Source of the DNA: Aeromicrobium sp. PE09-221
GTDB lineage: Bacteria; Actinomycetota; Actinomycetes; Propionibacteriales; Nocardioidaceae
Assembly: GCF_002174305.1 (NCBI RefSeq)
Contig: NZ_MIJB01000005.1
Span: 84,505-148,504, forward strand
Direction: 5' to 3'
Length of the DNA: 64,000 bases
Below the pieces are notes generated by a model. The model worked only from the letters and a program-made list of their open reading frames with translations. It had not been told where the DNA came from and ran no database searches. Every line of letters starts with the position of its first letter. Positions within the stretch are counted from its first letter, which is position 1. A program made the position numbers and the translations under genes. Below, piece after piece: positions 7,441 through 17,154 of this stretch.

Positions 7441-8814
7441 ATGGACATGTCCAGCACTGGCGTGATCGAGGAACTGGCGCGGGAGCTTCCGGCGGGCACC
7501 GTCGTGACCGACACCGAGATCCTCACGTCCTATGCACGCGACCGTGAGTTGTGGGCACCGTCGGCCACACCGCTGGCGGTGGTGCGGCCGAGGAGCACCG
7601 AACAGATCGGGGCCGTGATGCGGTGGGCGAGCCGCCACACGATCCCCGTCGTCCCGAGGGGCGCCGGCTCCGGTCTGGCCGGGGCGGCGAACGGGATCGA
7701 CGGCGGGATCGTGTTGTCGCTCGAGGCGATGGACCAGGTGCTCGCTGTCGACCCCGTGGACCGTTACGCGGTCGTCCAGCCGGGTGTGATCACCGCCGAC
7801 CTCAAACACCTCGCCATGACCCACGGACTGCGGTATCCGCCCGATCCGGGGTCGGCCGAGTTCTGCACGATCGGCGGCAATGTCGCGACGAATGCGGGCG
7901 GATTGTGCTGCCTGAAGTACGGCGTCACCCGCGATTCCGTCATCGGGCTGGAAGTGGTCCTCGCCGATGGACGGGTCCTGCGTCTCGGCGGTCGCACCGT
8001 GAAGGACGTGGCGGGGCTCGACCTCCTCGGCCTCTTCGTAGGGAGTGAAGGGATGCTGGGGGTCGTCACCGAGGTGACCGTGCGCCTACGTCCCGCCCCA
8101 CGCGAGATCGCGACGCTGGTCGCGACCTTCGACGAGCTCTCAGGGGCCGGGCGTGCGGTGGCAGGAGTCCTGACCGAAGGTCGTCCGAGCATGTGCGAGC
8201 TGATGGACGCGCCCACCGTGCGTGCCGTGGAGGCGTATCGGCCCAGCGGCCTGGACACGGAGGCGGCGGCGCTCCTGCTGGTGCAGACCGATGACGGCGA
8301 TGCCGAGGCGATCGAGCGCTGCGCGCGGGCCTGCGAGGAGGCCGGCGCCCGATTCGTGATGACGACACGGGACGATGCCGAGACCGAGCTTCTGACGATG
8401 GCACGACGGACAGCCCTGGATGCCCTCGAGGCCGGTGGGCAGTGGCTGCTGGACGATGTGTGCGTCCCGCTCTCGTCGGTGCCGGATCTCGTCGCGGGGT
8501 GTCAGGAGATCGGGGCGCGTCACGCGGTGACGGTGGCGTGCTTCGGTCATATCGGCGACGGCAACATGCATCCCACCGTGGTCTTCGACCACGGTGACAC
8601 CGCTGCCGAGTCACGCGCGCGGCATGCGGCAGAGGAGATCGCTCGGCTCGGCCTGCGGCTCGGAGGCACGGTGACCGGGGAGCACGGGGTCGGCCTCGCC
8701 AAGCGCGATCTGATGGCCGAGCAGGTCGGTGCGGTCCATCTGGGGGTCCAGCGAGCGATCAAACACGCCCTCGACCCGGCGGGGATCCTCAACCCCGGCA
8801 AGTCCCTCGGCTGA
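7441..8814 (+). CDS. FAD-linked oxidase, GlcD/D-lactate dehydrogenase type
   Basis: This is a 457-residue flavoprotein of the vanillyl-alcohol oxidase superfamily. The N-terminal FAD-binding PCMH domain shows VVPRGAGSGLAGAANGIDGG near residue 70 and the pyrophosphate-contacting FCTIGGNVATNAGG near residue 140. The C-terminal FAD-oxidase domain carries the metal-site motif CFGHIGDGNMHPTVVFDHG and the final TGEHGVGLAKRDLM. Such proteins oxidise 2-hydroxy acids such as D-lactate or glycolate. No GlcE or GlcF partner is present, so a stand-alone D-2-hydroxyacid dehydrogenase is the best reading. The start may be ATG at 7441 or at 7447. Confidence 0.85.
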   Translation: MDMSSTGVIEELARELPAGTVVTDTEILTSYARDRELWAPSATPLAVVRPRSTEQIGAVMRWASRHTIPVVPRGAGSGLAGAANGIDGGIVLSLEAMDQVLAVDPVDRYAVVQPGVITADLKHLAMTHGLRYPPDPGSAEFCTIGGNVATNAGGLCCLKYGVTRDSVIGLEVVLADGRVLRLGGRTVKDVAGLDLLGLFVGSEGMLGVVTEVTVRLRPAPREIATLVATFDELSGAGRAVAGVLTEGRPSMCELMDAPTVRAVEAYRPSGLDTEAAALLLVQTDDGDAEAIERCARACEEAGARFVMTTRDDAETELLTMARRTALDALEAGGQWLLDDVCVPLSSVPDLVAGCQEIGARHAVTVACFGHIGDGNMHPTVVFDHGDTAAESRARHAAEEIARLGLRLGGTVTGEHGVGLAKRDLMAEQVGAVHLGVQRAIKHALDPAGILNPGKSLG

Positions 8815-8876
8815 GCCAACCCGTCGCGCCGGCGTCGTTCGTCAGCGACGACGTGGCGTTGACCAGCTACCGCTGC

Positions 8877-9455
8877 CTAGTGGTCAAGGGTCGCGAGGTG
8901 GTGGCGAAGGGCGACCCGGACCCCCTCGGCGTCCAACTCACCGTGTGGGGTGATCACATCGAGCGTCAGGCCGCCGACCAGGGCACTGAGCCGCGTCGCC
9001 TCAGCCTCATGTCCACCCACGCCCGCCGACGCGAGAGCGGCCGCCAGTGCCTCGTGCAGATCACGTCCCATCCGGGCGGTCGCCGCGGCGAGGATCGGCC
9101 GGGTGCGGGAGGCGACGATGAACTCGACCAGCACCACCGCCTCGGCGGCCCGCTCCTCGTCGACCGGCAGCACCTCCTCGACGAACAGCGCCAACCGCTC
9201 GGGCCAGTCAGCGCCGATGTCGTCGAGCCGATGTCGCTCCAGCCGCTCCCCCATCCGGCGGCCGATCTCCTCAGCCGTGGCACTCAGCAGATCCTCGCTG
9301 CCCTCGAAGTAGTGCCGCACGGAACCGACATTGAGACCCGCCTCGTCGGCCACCCGCCGCAAGGACAAGGCTGCGGCCCCGTCGCGAGCCACGAGGCGCA
9401 GGGCAGCGGTGACCACGTCCGCACGTCTGCGGGCCGCATCCAATCGAGCCGGCAT
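8877..9455 (-). CDS. TetR family regulator downstream of ABC-F
   Basis: This is a 192-residue TetR regulator. The N-terminal helix-turn-helix is at about residues 10-55 (VVTAALRLVARDGAAALSLRRVADEAGLNVGSVRHYFEG), followed by a ligand-binding domain rich in Ala, Glu and Leu. Its ATG lies one base after the stop of the ABC-F gene, so both are cotranscribed. A TTTATC-N8-GATAAA repeat upstream of the ABC-F gene is a candidate operator. It probably represses its own operon until an inducer, perhaps an antibiotic, binds. Confidence 0.85.
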   Translation of the reverse strand: MPARLDAARRRADVVTAALRLVARDGAAALSLRRVADEAGLNVGSVRHYFEGSEDLLSATAEEIGRRMGERLERHRLDDIGADWPERLALFVEEVLPVDEERAAEAVVLVEFIVASRTRPILAAATARMGRDLHEALAAALASAGVGGHEAEATRLSALVGGLTLDVITPHGELDAEGVRVALRHHLATLDH

Positions 9456-9456
9456 C

Positions 9457-11112
9457 TCAAGCCGCCCAAACGGGCTCGTCGGCCTCGCGGACGACGCCCG
9501 CGTCGTCGATCACGAGGTAGCGGTCGAATTCCCGGGCGAACCAGCGGTCGTGCGTGACAGCGAGCACGGTGCCGTCGAAGGCCCGCAGCGCCTGCTGGAG
9601 CGCCTCGGCCGACAGCAGGTCGAGATTGTCGGTCGGCTCGTCGAGCAGCAGGAGGGTCGCGCCCCCCAGTTCCAGCAGCAGGATCTGGAAGCGAGCCTTC
9701 TGCCCGCCGGACAACGAGGTGAAGTCTTGCTCGGCGGAGCTGGCCAGTTCGTAGCGATCGAGAGCTCGCGAGGCGGTCTCTCGGTCCATGCCGTCGCGGT
9801 GCTCGTCCCCCCGATGGAGGATCTCGATCAGTGTTCGGCCGTCCAGGTCGGGGCGGCCCTGGGTCTGCGCGAACCAGCCGGGCCGCACCCGAGCCCCGAG
9901 GCGGGCGACGCCCGTGCAGTCGACCGACTCGATCGGCAGGTCGCCGACGGGCCGGTGTTGCACATCGGGCTCGGTGCCGCCGGCCGCAAGCAACCTCAGC
10001 AGATGGGACTTGCCCGTGCCATTGGGTCCGAGCACCGCGAGACGGTCGCCGTACCAGACCTCCAGGTCGAAGGGGTCGGTCAAGCCCATCAGCTCCAGAT
10101 GCTCGCAGACGATCGCGCGCTTCCCGGTGCGGCCGCCCCGCAGTCGCATGTCGATGCGCTGCTCCCGCGGCCGCTCCTGCGGCGGGCCGGCCTGCTCGAA
10201 GCGGGCGAGCCGGGTTCGGGCGGCGCGGTAGCGCGAGGTCATGTCGGAGTTGTATGCGGCCTTCTGCTTGTACATCTGGACCAGCGCCTTGAGCTTCGCG
10301 TGCTCGTCATCCCAACGGCGCCGCAGTTCGTCGAGACGCTCGAAGCGTCGTTCGCGGGCCTCGTGATAGGTCGCGAATCCGCCCGGATGGGTCCATGTCG
10401 TGTTGCCTGCGGCCCCCAGCTCGAGCGTGACGATGCTGTCGGCGGAACGCGCCAGCAGCTCACGGTCGTGGCTCACGAACAGCACGCTCTTGGGCGTGGC
10501 GCGCAGCTGCTCTTCCAACCAGTGCTTGCCCGCGACATCCAGGTAGTTGTCGGGCTCGTCGAGCAACAGCACCTCATGGGGACCGCGCAGCAGAGCCTCC
10601 AACACGAGGCGCTTCTGCTCACCGCCGGACAGCGTACGCACATCACGCTCCCGGCAGGTCTCGAAGGACTCGCCCAGTGCCGCGACCGTACAGGTGTCCC
10701 ACAGCACCTCGGCCGCATAGCCCCCGGAATCGCCCCAGGCCGCGAGTGCCGAGGCGTACGACAGCTGAGCCGACTCGGTGGCGAGCTCAGTCATCCGTCG
10801 CTCGGCGGTGGAGAGCCGCTCGGCCGCCTCCCGCACAGAACGGGGGGCCACCGAGAGCAATACGTCCGCGATCGTCGCGGCGGACTCATCGATGAACTGC
10901 CACATGATCCCGAGGCCGCCGGTCACCTGTACCGCACCGCCCGAAGCGTTGAGCGTTCCGGCGATGATGCGCAGCAACGACGTCTTCCCCACGCCATTGG
11001 CTCCGATCAGGGCGACCGTGGAGCCCTCCGCGACACGGAAGGAGACATCGTCGAGCAGGACGCGTCCGTCCGGGAGCGCCAGTGAGCAGGCGGAGACGTC
11101 GAGGTGGCCCAT
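9457..11112 (-). CDS. ABC-F family ATPase, ribosome protection or translation factor
   Basis: This 551-residue protein has two ABC domains and no membrane segment. The first domain has Walker A GANGVGKTS near residue 37, signature LSGGEQKR and Walker B VLLLDEPDNYLD. The second has GPNGTGKSH near residue 360, LSGGQKARFQ and LLLLDEPTDNLD. They are joined by a charged linker of about 80 residues (the P-site tRNA interaction motif region, KLKALVQMYKQKAAYNSDMTSRYRAARTRLARFE in part). ABC-F proteins act on the ribosome, and many give resistance by displacing antibiotics. Subfamily cannot be assigned by eye. It is followed directly by a TetR gene, an uncommon arrangement. Confidence 0.88.
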   Translation of the reverse strand: MGHLDVSACSLALPDGRVLLDDVSFRVAEGSTVALIGANGVGKTSLLRIIAGTLNASGGAVQVTGGLGIMWQFIDESAATIADVLLSVAPRSVREAAERLSTAERRMTELATESAQLSYASALAAWGDSGGYAAEVLWDTCTVAALGESFETCRERDVRTLSGGEQKRLVLEALLRGPHEVLLLDEPDNYLDVAGKHWLEEQLRATPKSVLFVSHDRELLARSADSIVTLELGAAGNTTWTHPGGFATYHEARERRFERLDELRRRWDDEHAKLKALVQMYKQKAAYNSDMTSRYRAARTRLARFEQAGPPQERPREQRIDMRLRGGRTGKRAIVCEHLELMGLTDPFDLEVWYGDRLAVLGPNGTGKSHLLRLLAAGGTEPDVQHRPVGDLPIESVDCTGVARLGARVRPGWFAQTQGRPDLDGRTLIEILHRGDEHRDGMDRETASRALDRYELASSAEQDFTSLSGGQKARFQILLLELGGATLLLLDEPTDNLDLLSAEALQQALRAFDGTVLAVTHDRWFAREFDRYLVIDDAGVVREADEPVWAA

Positions 11113-11120
11113 GACCCCTG

Positions 11121-11140
11121 TTTATCACAGTCGGGATAAA
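11121..11140. promoter_or_regulatory. Candidate TetR operator before ABC-F
   Basis: TTTATC (11121-11126) and GATAAA (11135-11140) form an inverted repeat with an eight-base spacer. It begins eight bases upstream of the ABC-F start codon and overlaps an AT-rich stretch suited to a -10 element. The neighbouring TetR regulator is the natural candidate to bind it. Confidence 0.5.
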
Positions 11141-11235
11141 TGTCGGCGTGTGGCCGCATTGGTGAGGTGTCACAGCCAGGCGCCGCGCGAACTGTGCAGA
11201 TCTGGGGTAGTGAGACCGATGTCACACAGGAAGGA

Positions 11236-11254
11236 TCGAGGGGATACCCCTCGA
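11236..11254 (+). promoter_or_regulatory. Perfect hairpin before the purine permease
   Basis: TCGAGGGG-ATA-CCCCTCGA forms an eight-base-pair hairpin with a three-base loop, ending five bases before the Shine-Dalgarno sequence of the permease. It could affect initiation of translation or protect the mRNA. It does not match a riboswitch class that I recognise. Confidence 0.4.
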
Positions 11255-11268
11255 CCCGGAAGGGCCCC

Positions 11269-12637
11269 GTGAGTACCAACAACTCCATCCACGCGCGTTA
11301 CGACATCGATGAGATGCCTCCCTGGGGCGAGGCGACACTCCTCGGCGTCCAGCACGTGCTCGTCATGATGGCCAGCAATGTCACCCTGCCGATCGTGCTC
11401 GCGACCGCGATCGGTGCGACCACCGGCGAGACCGCCTTCCTCGTGCAGGTGGCGTTGCTGGTCGCCGGTCTCACCACCTTCCTGCAGACCGTCGGCTTCG
11501 GGCCGGTCGGCTCTCGGCTCCCGATCGTGCAGGGCACCAGCTTCGGCTTCCTGGCCGTCTCGATCCCCCTCGCCCAGGACTACGGCATCGCCGCGGTCTT
11601 CGGCGGAGCCATCTTCGCCGGTGCCGTGCAGGTCGCCCTCGGCTTCAGCCTCAGGTGGCTGCAGGTGCTCTTCCCGCCGCTCGTCAGCGGCATCGTCGTG
11701 CTGGTGATCGGCATCGGCCTGCTGCCGACCGGCATGGCGCTGTTCGCCGGCGGCAACGGTGCCGCGGACTTCGGTTCCTTCGCCAACCTGGGCCTGGCGT
11801 CGCTGGTGCTGGTCATCATGCTCGTGCTCTACCGCTTCGGTAATGGGCTCGTCGGAGCCTCGGCCGTGCTCATCAGCCTGGTCATCGGCTATCTGGTCGC
11901 CATCCCGGGGCAAGGTCGACTTCGCCGAGATCAATGACGCCCAGTGGTTCGCCATTCCCACGCCGCTCGAATTCGGGCTGGACTTCCCGGTGGCGGCGCT
12001 GATCGCCATGGGCGCGATGGCGATCGCGACCTCGGTGGAGACCATCGGCGACCTGTCCGCGGTCACCAAGAGCGGCGCGGGCCGCGAGGTCACCAAGAAG
12101 GAGATGTCCGGCGGCGTGATCGCCGATGGCGTCTCCACCGCCTTCGCCTCGCTGTTCAGCGCCCTGCCCAACACGACCTTCGGTCAGAATGTCGGCCTCG
12201 TCGCCTTCACCGGTGTGATGAGCCGCCACGTCGTGTCGATCGGCGCTGCCTTCCTGGTCTTCCTCGGGCTCTTCCCGAAGTTGGCGACCCTCATCGCGCT
12301 GATGCCGTCCTCGGTGATCGGCGGCGCGGCGGTGGTCATGTTCGGCATGATGCTCGGCGCGGGTATCAAGCTGATCGCCGAGAACCCGCTGGACCGCCAC
12401 GACATGCTCGTCATCGCCGTGTCGATCGGCGTCGGCCAGGGCTTCGCGGCCGTGCCGGACTCGATGGCGCTGATGCCCGAGAACATCAAGGTGCTTCTCG
12501 AGACCGGCATCGTCCCGGCGGCGATCCTGGCGGTGGTCATGAACCTCACCCGGCCGAAGCCGGACGAGGGCATGCCCCTCGACATCGACGTACCCCTCCC
12601 GGACTCGGCCCCCGAGGAACGGCGCGACCGGCGCTGA
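11269..12637 (+). pseudogene. NCS2 xanthine/uric acid permease, frameshifted
   Basis: The gene encodes a nucleobase-cation symporter-2 in two frames. Part one runs from GTG 11269 (MSTNNSIHARYDIDEMPPWGE in outline) through about eight helices to IGYLVAIPG. Part two continues with GKVDFAEINDAQWFAIPTP and includes the family signature ALPNTTFGQNVGLVAFTGV, which favours xanthine or urate over uracil. The break is at a G4 run, 11907-11910; three G would restore one protein of about 455 residues. The second half shows no decay, so this is either a recent frameshift or a sequencing error. GAAGGG precedes the start. Confidence 0.85.
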
Positions 12638-12642
12638 CCCGC

Positions 12643-12960
12643 ATGTCAGGGGACTTCGCCCCTCCCCCCGACGTCGGGGATGTCGCCGGTCTCCCGCACA
12701 CCGAGATCGACGCCCTCTTCCACGGCCCGCCGTGGACTCCTCGCGAGGAGTTCGTCGGCGATGTCGAGCCATCCCTGCACACCTTCTTCACCGACCAGGA
12801 GCACATCGTGCGGTGGTCGATCAAGACCCGCAACACCTACCGTGAGGGGGTTCCCGCCCTGGCATCGAGCCATCCACATCTCGTGATCGTCCGGCTGCGC
12901 TCGGCTGCGGAGGTTGAGCGATGGCTCGCCGGTCCGTTGTGCGACAGCGTGACGGGGTGA
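12643..12960 (+). CDS. Hypothetical protein, 105 residues
   Basis: A 105-codon frame starts five bases after the permease stop. The product is soluble, proline-rich at the N terminus (DFAPPPDVGDVAG) and ends with HPHLVIVRLRSAAEVERWLAGPLCDSVTG. I recognise no family. Position and codon use are compatible with a real gene in the permease operon, but a chance open frame cannot be excluded at this GC content. Confidence 0.45.
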   Translation: MSGDFAPPPDVGDVAGLPHTEIDALFHGPPWTPREEFVGDVEPSLHTFFTDQEHIVRWSIKTRNTYREGVPALASSHPHLVIVRLRSAAEVERWLAGPLCDSVTG

Positions 12961-12966
12961 GGCGGC

Positions 12967-13542
12967 TCAGGCGTCCAGATCGTCGTCGCTCCAGAGGGAC
13001 GCTGCGCCATGGCCGAGGAGGAGCTTGGGGTAGTACGCCCACGCGAACCACGGGGCGGCCGTGGATCCGCCGAGCACACGGTCCAGCAAGATACCGCCCG
13101 CGGTGAGTCCGTAGCCCAATGATCGGCGGTACCGAGGACGCGAGGCGATCACCTGGGTCGCCGCGATGAGGTAGCCGTAGCGGGCCGCGGCCTTCGCCAC
13201 GCCACGTACCCGGCCCTCGTGGTGTCGGTCGAGCCAGGCGATCAGCGCCGGATGGGCATGGAGCGCGACGAAGCGCAGGCGATCGGCATCCTCGGTGCCG
13301 TCACCGTGGTAACGCCGGGCACATGCGCGGGTGTTGTTGACGTACGCTCCGCCCCAGAGATCGGCGGCGAGTCCCGACGCGATGACGGCATCGGGCACGC
13401 TGCCGCCACGGCGGCGCGCGATGACGGGGGCGATCGCGGCTCCGACGGCAGCGACTCCCGCGGTAATCCGCTCATTGGTCGGGGTGGCCTCGGGCCCGAT
13501 GAAATCGGCCCACGTCTGTCGCACTCTTTCCTGCCACGTCAT
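12967..13542 (-). CDS. Hypothetical protein, about 191 residues
   Basis: The product begins MTWQERVRQTWADFIGPEATPTNERITAGVAAVGAAI and contains a short hydrophobic stretch near residues 28-43, then AVIASGLAADLWGGAYVNNTRACARRYHG. It is followed by a His-rich patch (ALHAHPALIAWLDRHHEGR) and a Tyr/Trp-rich C terminus (PWFAWAYYPKLLLGHGAASLWSDDD). I recognise no function. The start is uncertain: ATG at 13542 removes an unlikely N-terminal extension, and an in-frame ATG 30 bases upstream is possible. It converges on the small gene to its left. Confidence 0.6.
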   Translation of the reverse strand: MTWQERVRQTWADFIGPEATPTNERITAGVAAVGAAIAPVIARRRGGSVPDAVIASGLAADLWGGAYVNNTRACARRYHGDGTEDADRLRFVALHAHPALIAWLDRHHEGRVRGVAKAAARYGYLIAATQVIASRPRYRRSLGYGLTAGGILLDRVLGGSTAAPWFAWAYYPKLLLGHGAASLWSDDDLDA

Positions 13543-14034
13543 GTCGTCATCGTCGCAGGATCCACGCTTCATCACAGCCCGAACGGCCGAGACCATTGTG
13601 ATCGTGACACCGACTAAGCCACGGGACCATCGGGGGACGCCGTGCAGATGCCCGATGCCGAGGAGATCGCCACCGAGCCGACCGCCAGCCAGGCGGGCAC
13701 CAGCCGTTCGGTCGCGCCGAGCAGCACTCCGGCCCACATGCTGTCCTCGATCGCCCCGTTGACTACCCGCACACCGTCAGTATGACCACTCATGTTCGCC
13801 CGCTGTTCCGGCCTCCAGGGTCGGACAAGCTGAGCGGAACAGATGTCAGCGCACCAAGAGTTCTGCGTGGAACTGGCAGCCATCTGATCGACGGCCCTCG
13901 CCGAGGGCCATCCGAATCCTTGATGATGACATTGGCGGCTCTGAGCTCGTTCAGCAGTTTCTATCATATCGGCGTGCACATACGTCACAGAGACTTTCTC
14001 AAACTATCGTCCCCGGCCCACGCACGCTGACTCC
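13543..14034. other. Gene-poor stretch downstream of dnaB
   Basis: No convincing gene is seen in these 490 bases. A minus-strand frame at 13614-13793 could encode about 59 residues (start MSGHTDGVRVVNGAIEDSMW), but it has no recognised family. The part from 13915 to 14020 is notably AT-richer than its surroundings, which may mark old inserted DNA or a terminator region for dnaB. Confidence 0.4.
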
Positions 14035-15441
<1,407 letters not shown>

Positions 15442-15557
15442 CGCTGATTCTCCTCCTCAAGGGGTCTGGACTGCCACCGTACGGGGCCGCGCCGACACTT
15501 TCCGACACCGCTCCGACGCGTCACAGTAGACCTCGCGAGCGTCCCACTTCCAGTACG

Positions 15558-15645
15558 TTATCCACAGGCCCTGTGTATGTCTGGGGAGAACCGGTGGGAA
15601 ACGCCGAGCAGCTTGTGCACAGACCGTGGAAGACTCTGTGGACAA
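15558..15645. promoter_or_regulatory. Cluster of DnaA-box-like sites upstream of dnaB
   Basis: Three nonamers close to the DnaA box occur in 88 bases: TTATCCACA at 15558-15566, TTGTGCACA at 15613-15621, and TTGTCCACA on the minus strand at 15637-15645. TTATCCACA is the canonical box, and TTGTCCACA is a form favoured in high-GC actinobacteria. They lie between dnaB and the MATE gene in a 379-base gap that has no gene of its own (15442-15820). They may let DnaA control dnaB or titrate DnaA. Confidence 0.6.
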
Positions 15646-15820
15646 GACTGATTCCGCGCTCACCCGATGGGCTCTGACCTGCGAAAACACTCGACACACC
15701 GTGTGGAGGAAAGAAACTTCGGCGTCCATGTTCCCGCGTGGACAGACCACTGTCGGGGATGCCCCATGGGCGCGTAAACTGCTCCACGATGCCCGTTTTC
15801 CCCATGTTCTCCCCAGCCCC

Positions 15821-17122
15821 GTGAGGGACATCGACCGGCGCATCCTCGCGATCTCGATCCCGGCCTTCGCCGCCCTCATCAGCGAGCCCCTGATGCTGAT
15901 GGCCGACACCGCGATCATCGGCCATGTCGGCCGCACCGAGTTGGCCGGACTGGCCGCGGCATCCACGGTGCTGATGACGGTGGTCGGCCTGTGCATCTTC
16001 CTCGCCTATGGCAGTACCGCCACAGTCGCGCGTCATCAGGGAGCAGGGGACGACCGGCGCGCCCTGCAGAGCGCGCTGGGAGGTGTCTGGCTCGCCCTCG
16101 GACTCGGTGTGATCCTCGGTGCCGGCCTGGCTGTGTTCGCCCGGCCCCTGGGACGCTCCCTCGCCAGCTCCCCACAGGTCGCCGATCTCGCCTACGACTA
16201 CCTCATCGTGGCAGCCGCCTCCGTCCCGGCGCTGCTGCTCGTGCTCGCCGCCACCGGCGCACTGCGCGGACTGCTCGATCTCCGTACTCCCCTCCTGGCC
16301 ATGATCGCGGCGAACCTGGTCAATGTGATCATCACGCTGCTGCTCGTCCACGGTCTCGGGTGGGGGTTGCGCGGCGCCGCACTCGGCCTGGTGATCGCCC
16401 AGTGGTTCGCCGCCGTCTGGCTCTGCCTGGTCGTCATCCGTCGCGCACGCGCCGTCCGGGCGTCGGTCCGTCCCGATCTCGGCGAGGTGCTCACCGCCGC
16501 CGCGGACGGGGTGCCGCTGCTCGTACGCACCCTCACCCTGCGGATCTCGCTGATCATCGCGACCCTCGTGGCCGCCGGACTCGGCGACGCGCCGCTGGCC
16601 GCCCACCAGATCGCCACCACGGTCGTGTCCTTCCTGGCCTTCGCCCTGGACGCCCTGGCGATCGCCGGCCAGACCCTCACCGGTCGCACCCTCGGTGCCT
16701 CTGATGCCACCGGCACCCGCGCCATGACCCGGCGGATGATCGCCTGGGGCGTGGGAGCGGGGGTGGTCTTCGGTCTCGTGATCGCGGCCGCCTCACCCCT
16801 CCTGGTGCGGGGCTTCACCTCCGATTCCCTCGTGCAGTCCACGGCCATTCCCGCCCTGCTCGTCGTCGCGGCGATCCAGCCGCTCTCCGGGGTGGTCTTC
16901 GTGCTCGACGGCGTGCTCATCGGTGCCGGGGACGGCGTGTACCTGGCCTGGGCGGGCATCCTCGTGCTCGCGCTCTATGCGCCGGCCGCTCTCGCCGTGG
17001 GCTGGCTGGACGCCTCATTCATGTGGCTGTGGGTCGCTTACGGGGTCTTCATCACCGCCAGGCTCGCAACGCTCTGGTGGCGTCAGCGCGGAGACGCCTG
17101 GATGGTGCTCGGCAGCCGTTGA
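15821..17122 (+). CDS. MATE family efflux protein, DinF-like
   Basis: This 433-residue membrane protein has 12 predicted helices and the MATE repeat pattern. The first repeat starts RRILAISIPAFAALISEPLMLMADTAIIGHVGRTELAGLAAAS, the hallmark of the DinF branch, and the second repeat contains LAAHQIATTVVSFLAFALDALAIAGQTLTGR. It would export cationic drugs or metabolites using H+ or Na+. GTG at 15821 gives the expected N terminus; an upstream extension to 15626 would be atypical. Its 3' end has a partial broken copy at 20262-20297. Confidence 0.88.
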   Translation: MRDIDRRILAISIPAFAALISEPLMLMADTAIIGHVGRTELAGLAAASTVLMTVVGLCIFLAYGSTATVARHQGAGDDRRALQSALGGVWLALGLGVILGAGLAVFARPLGRSLASSPQVADLAYDYLIVAAASVPALLLVLAATGALRGLLDLRTPLLAMIAANLVNVIITLLLVHGLGWGLRGAALGLVIAQWFAAVWLCLVVIRRARAVRASVRPDLGEVLTAAADGVPLLVRTLTLRISLIIATLVAAGLGDAPLAAHQIATTVVSFLAFALDALAIAGQTLTGRTLGASDATGTRAMTRRMIAWGVGAGVVFGLVIAAASPLLVRGFTSDSLVQSTAIPALLVVAAIQPLSGVVFVLDGVLIGAGDGVYLAWAGILVLALYAPAALAVGWLDASFMWLWVAYGVFITARLATLWWRQRGDAWMVLGSR

Positions 17123-17154
17123 CCCCCGCCCAGTCTGGCGGCACAGGAGATGCC

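Noticed and set aside
11236..11254. Purine riboswitch before the permease
   Set aside because: The hairpin lacks the conserved three-way junction and loop sequences of purine-sensing RNAs.
13614..13988. 124-codon protein on the minus strand
   Set aside because: No family resemblance, no ribosome site and an atypical composition; at most a 59-codon part might be real.
15521..16606. 361-codon minus-strand frame opposite MATE
   Set aside because: It is composed of Gly, Asp, Glu and Gln runs expected from reversed membrane-protein codons.
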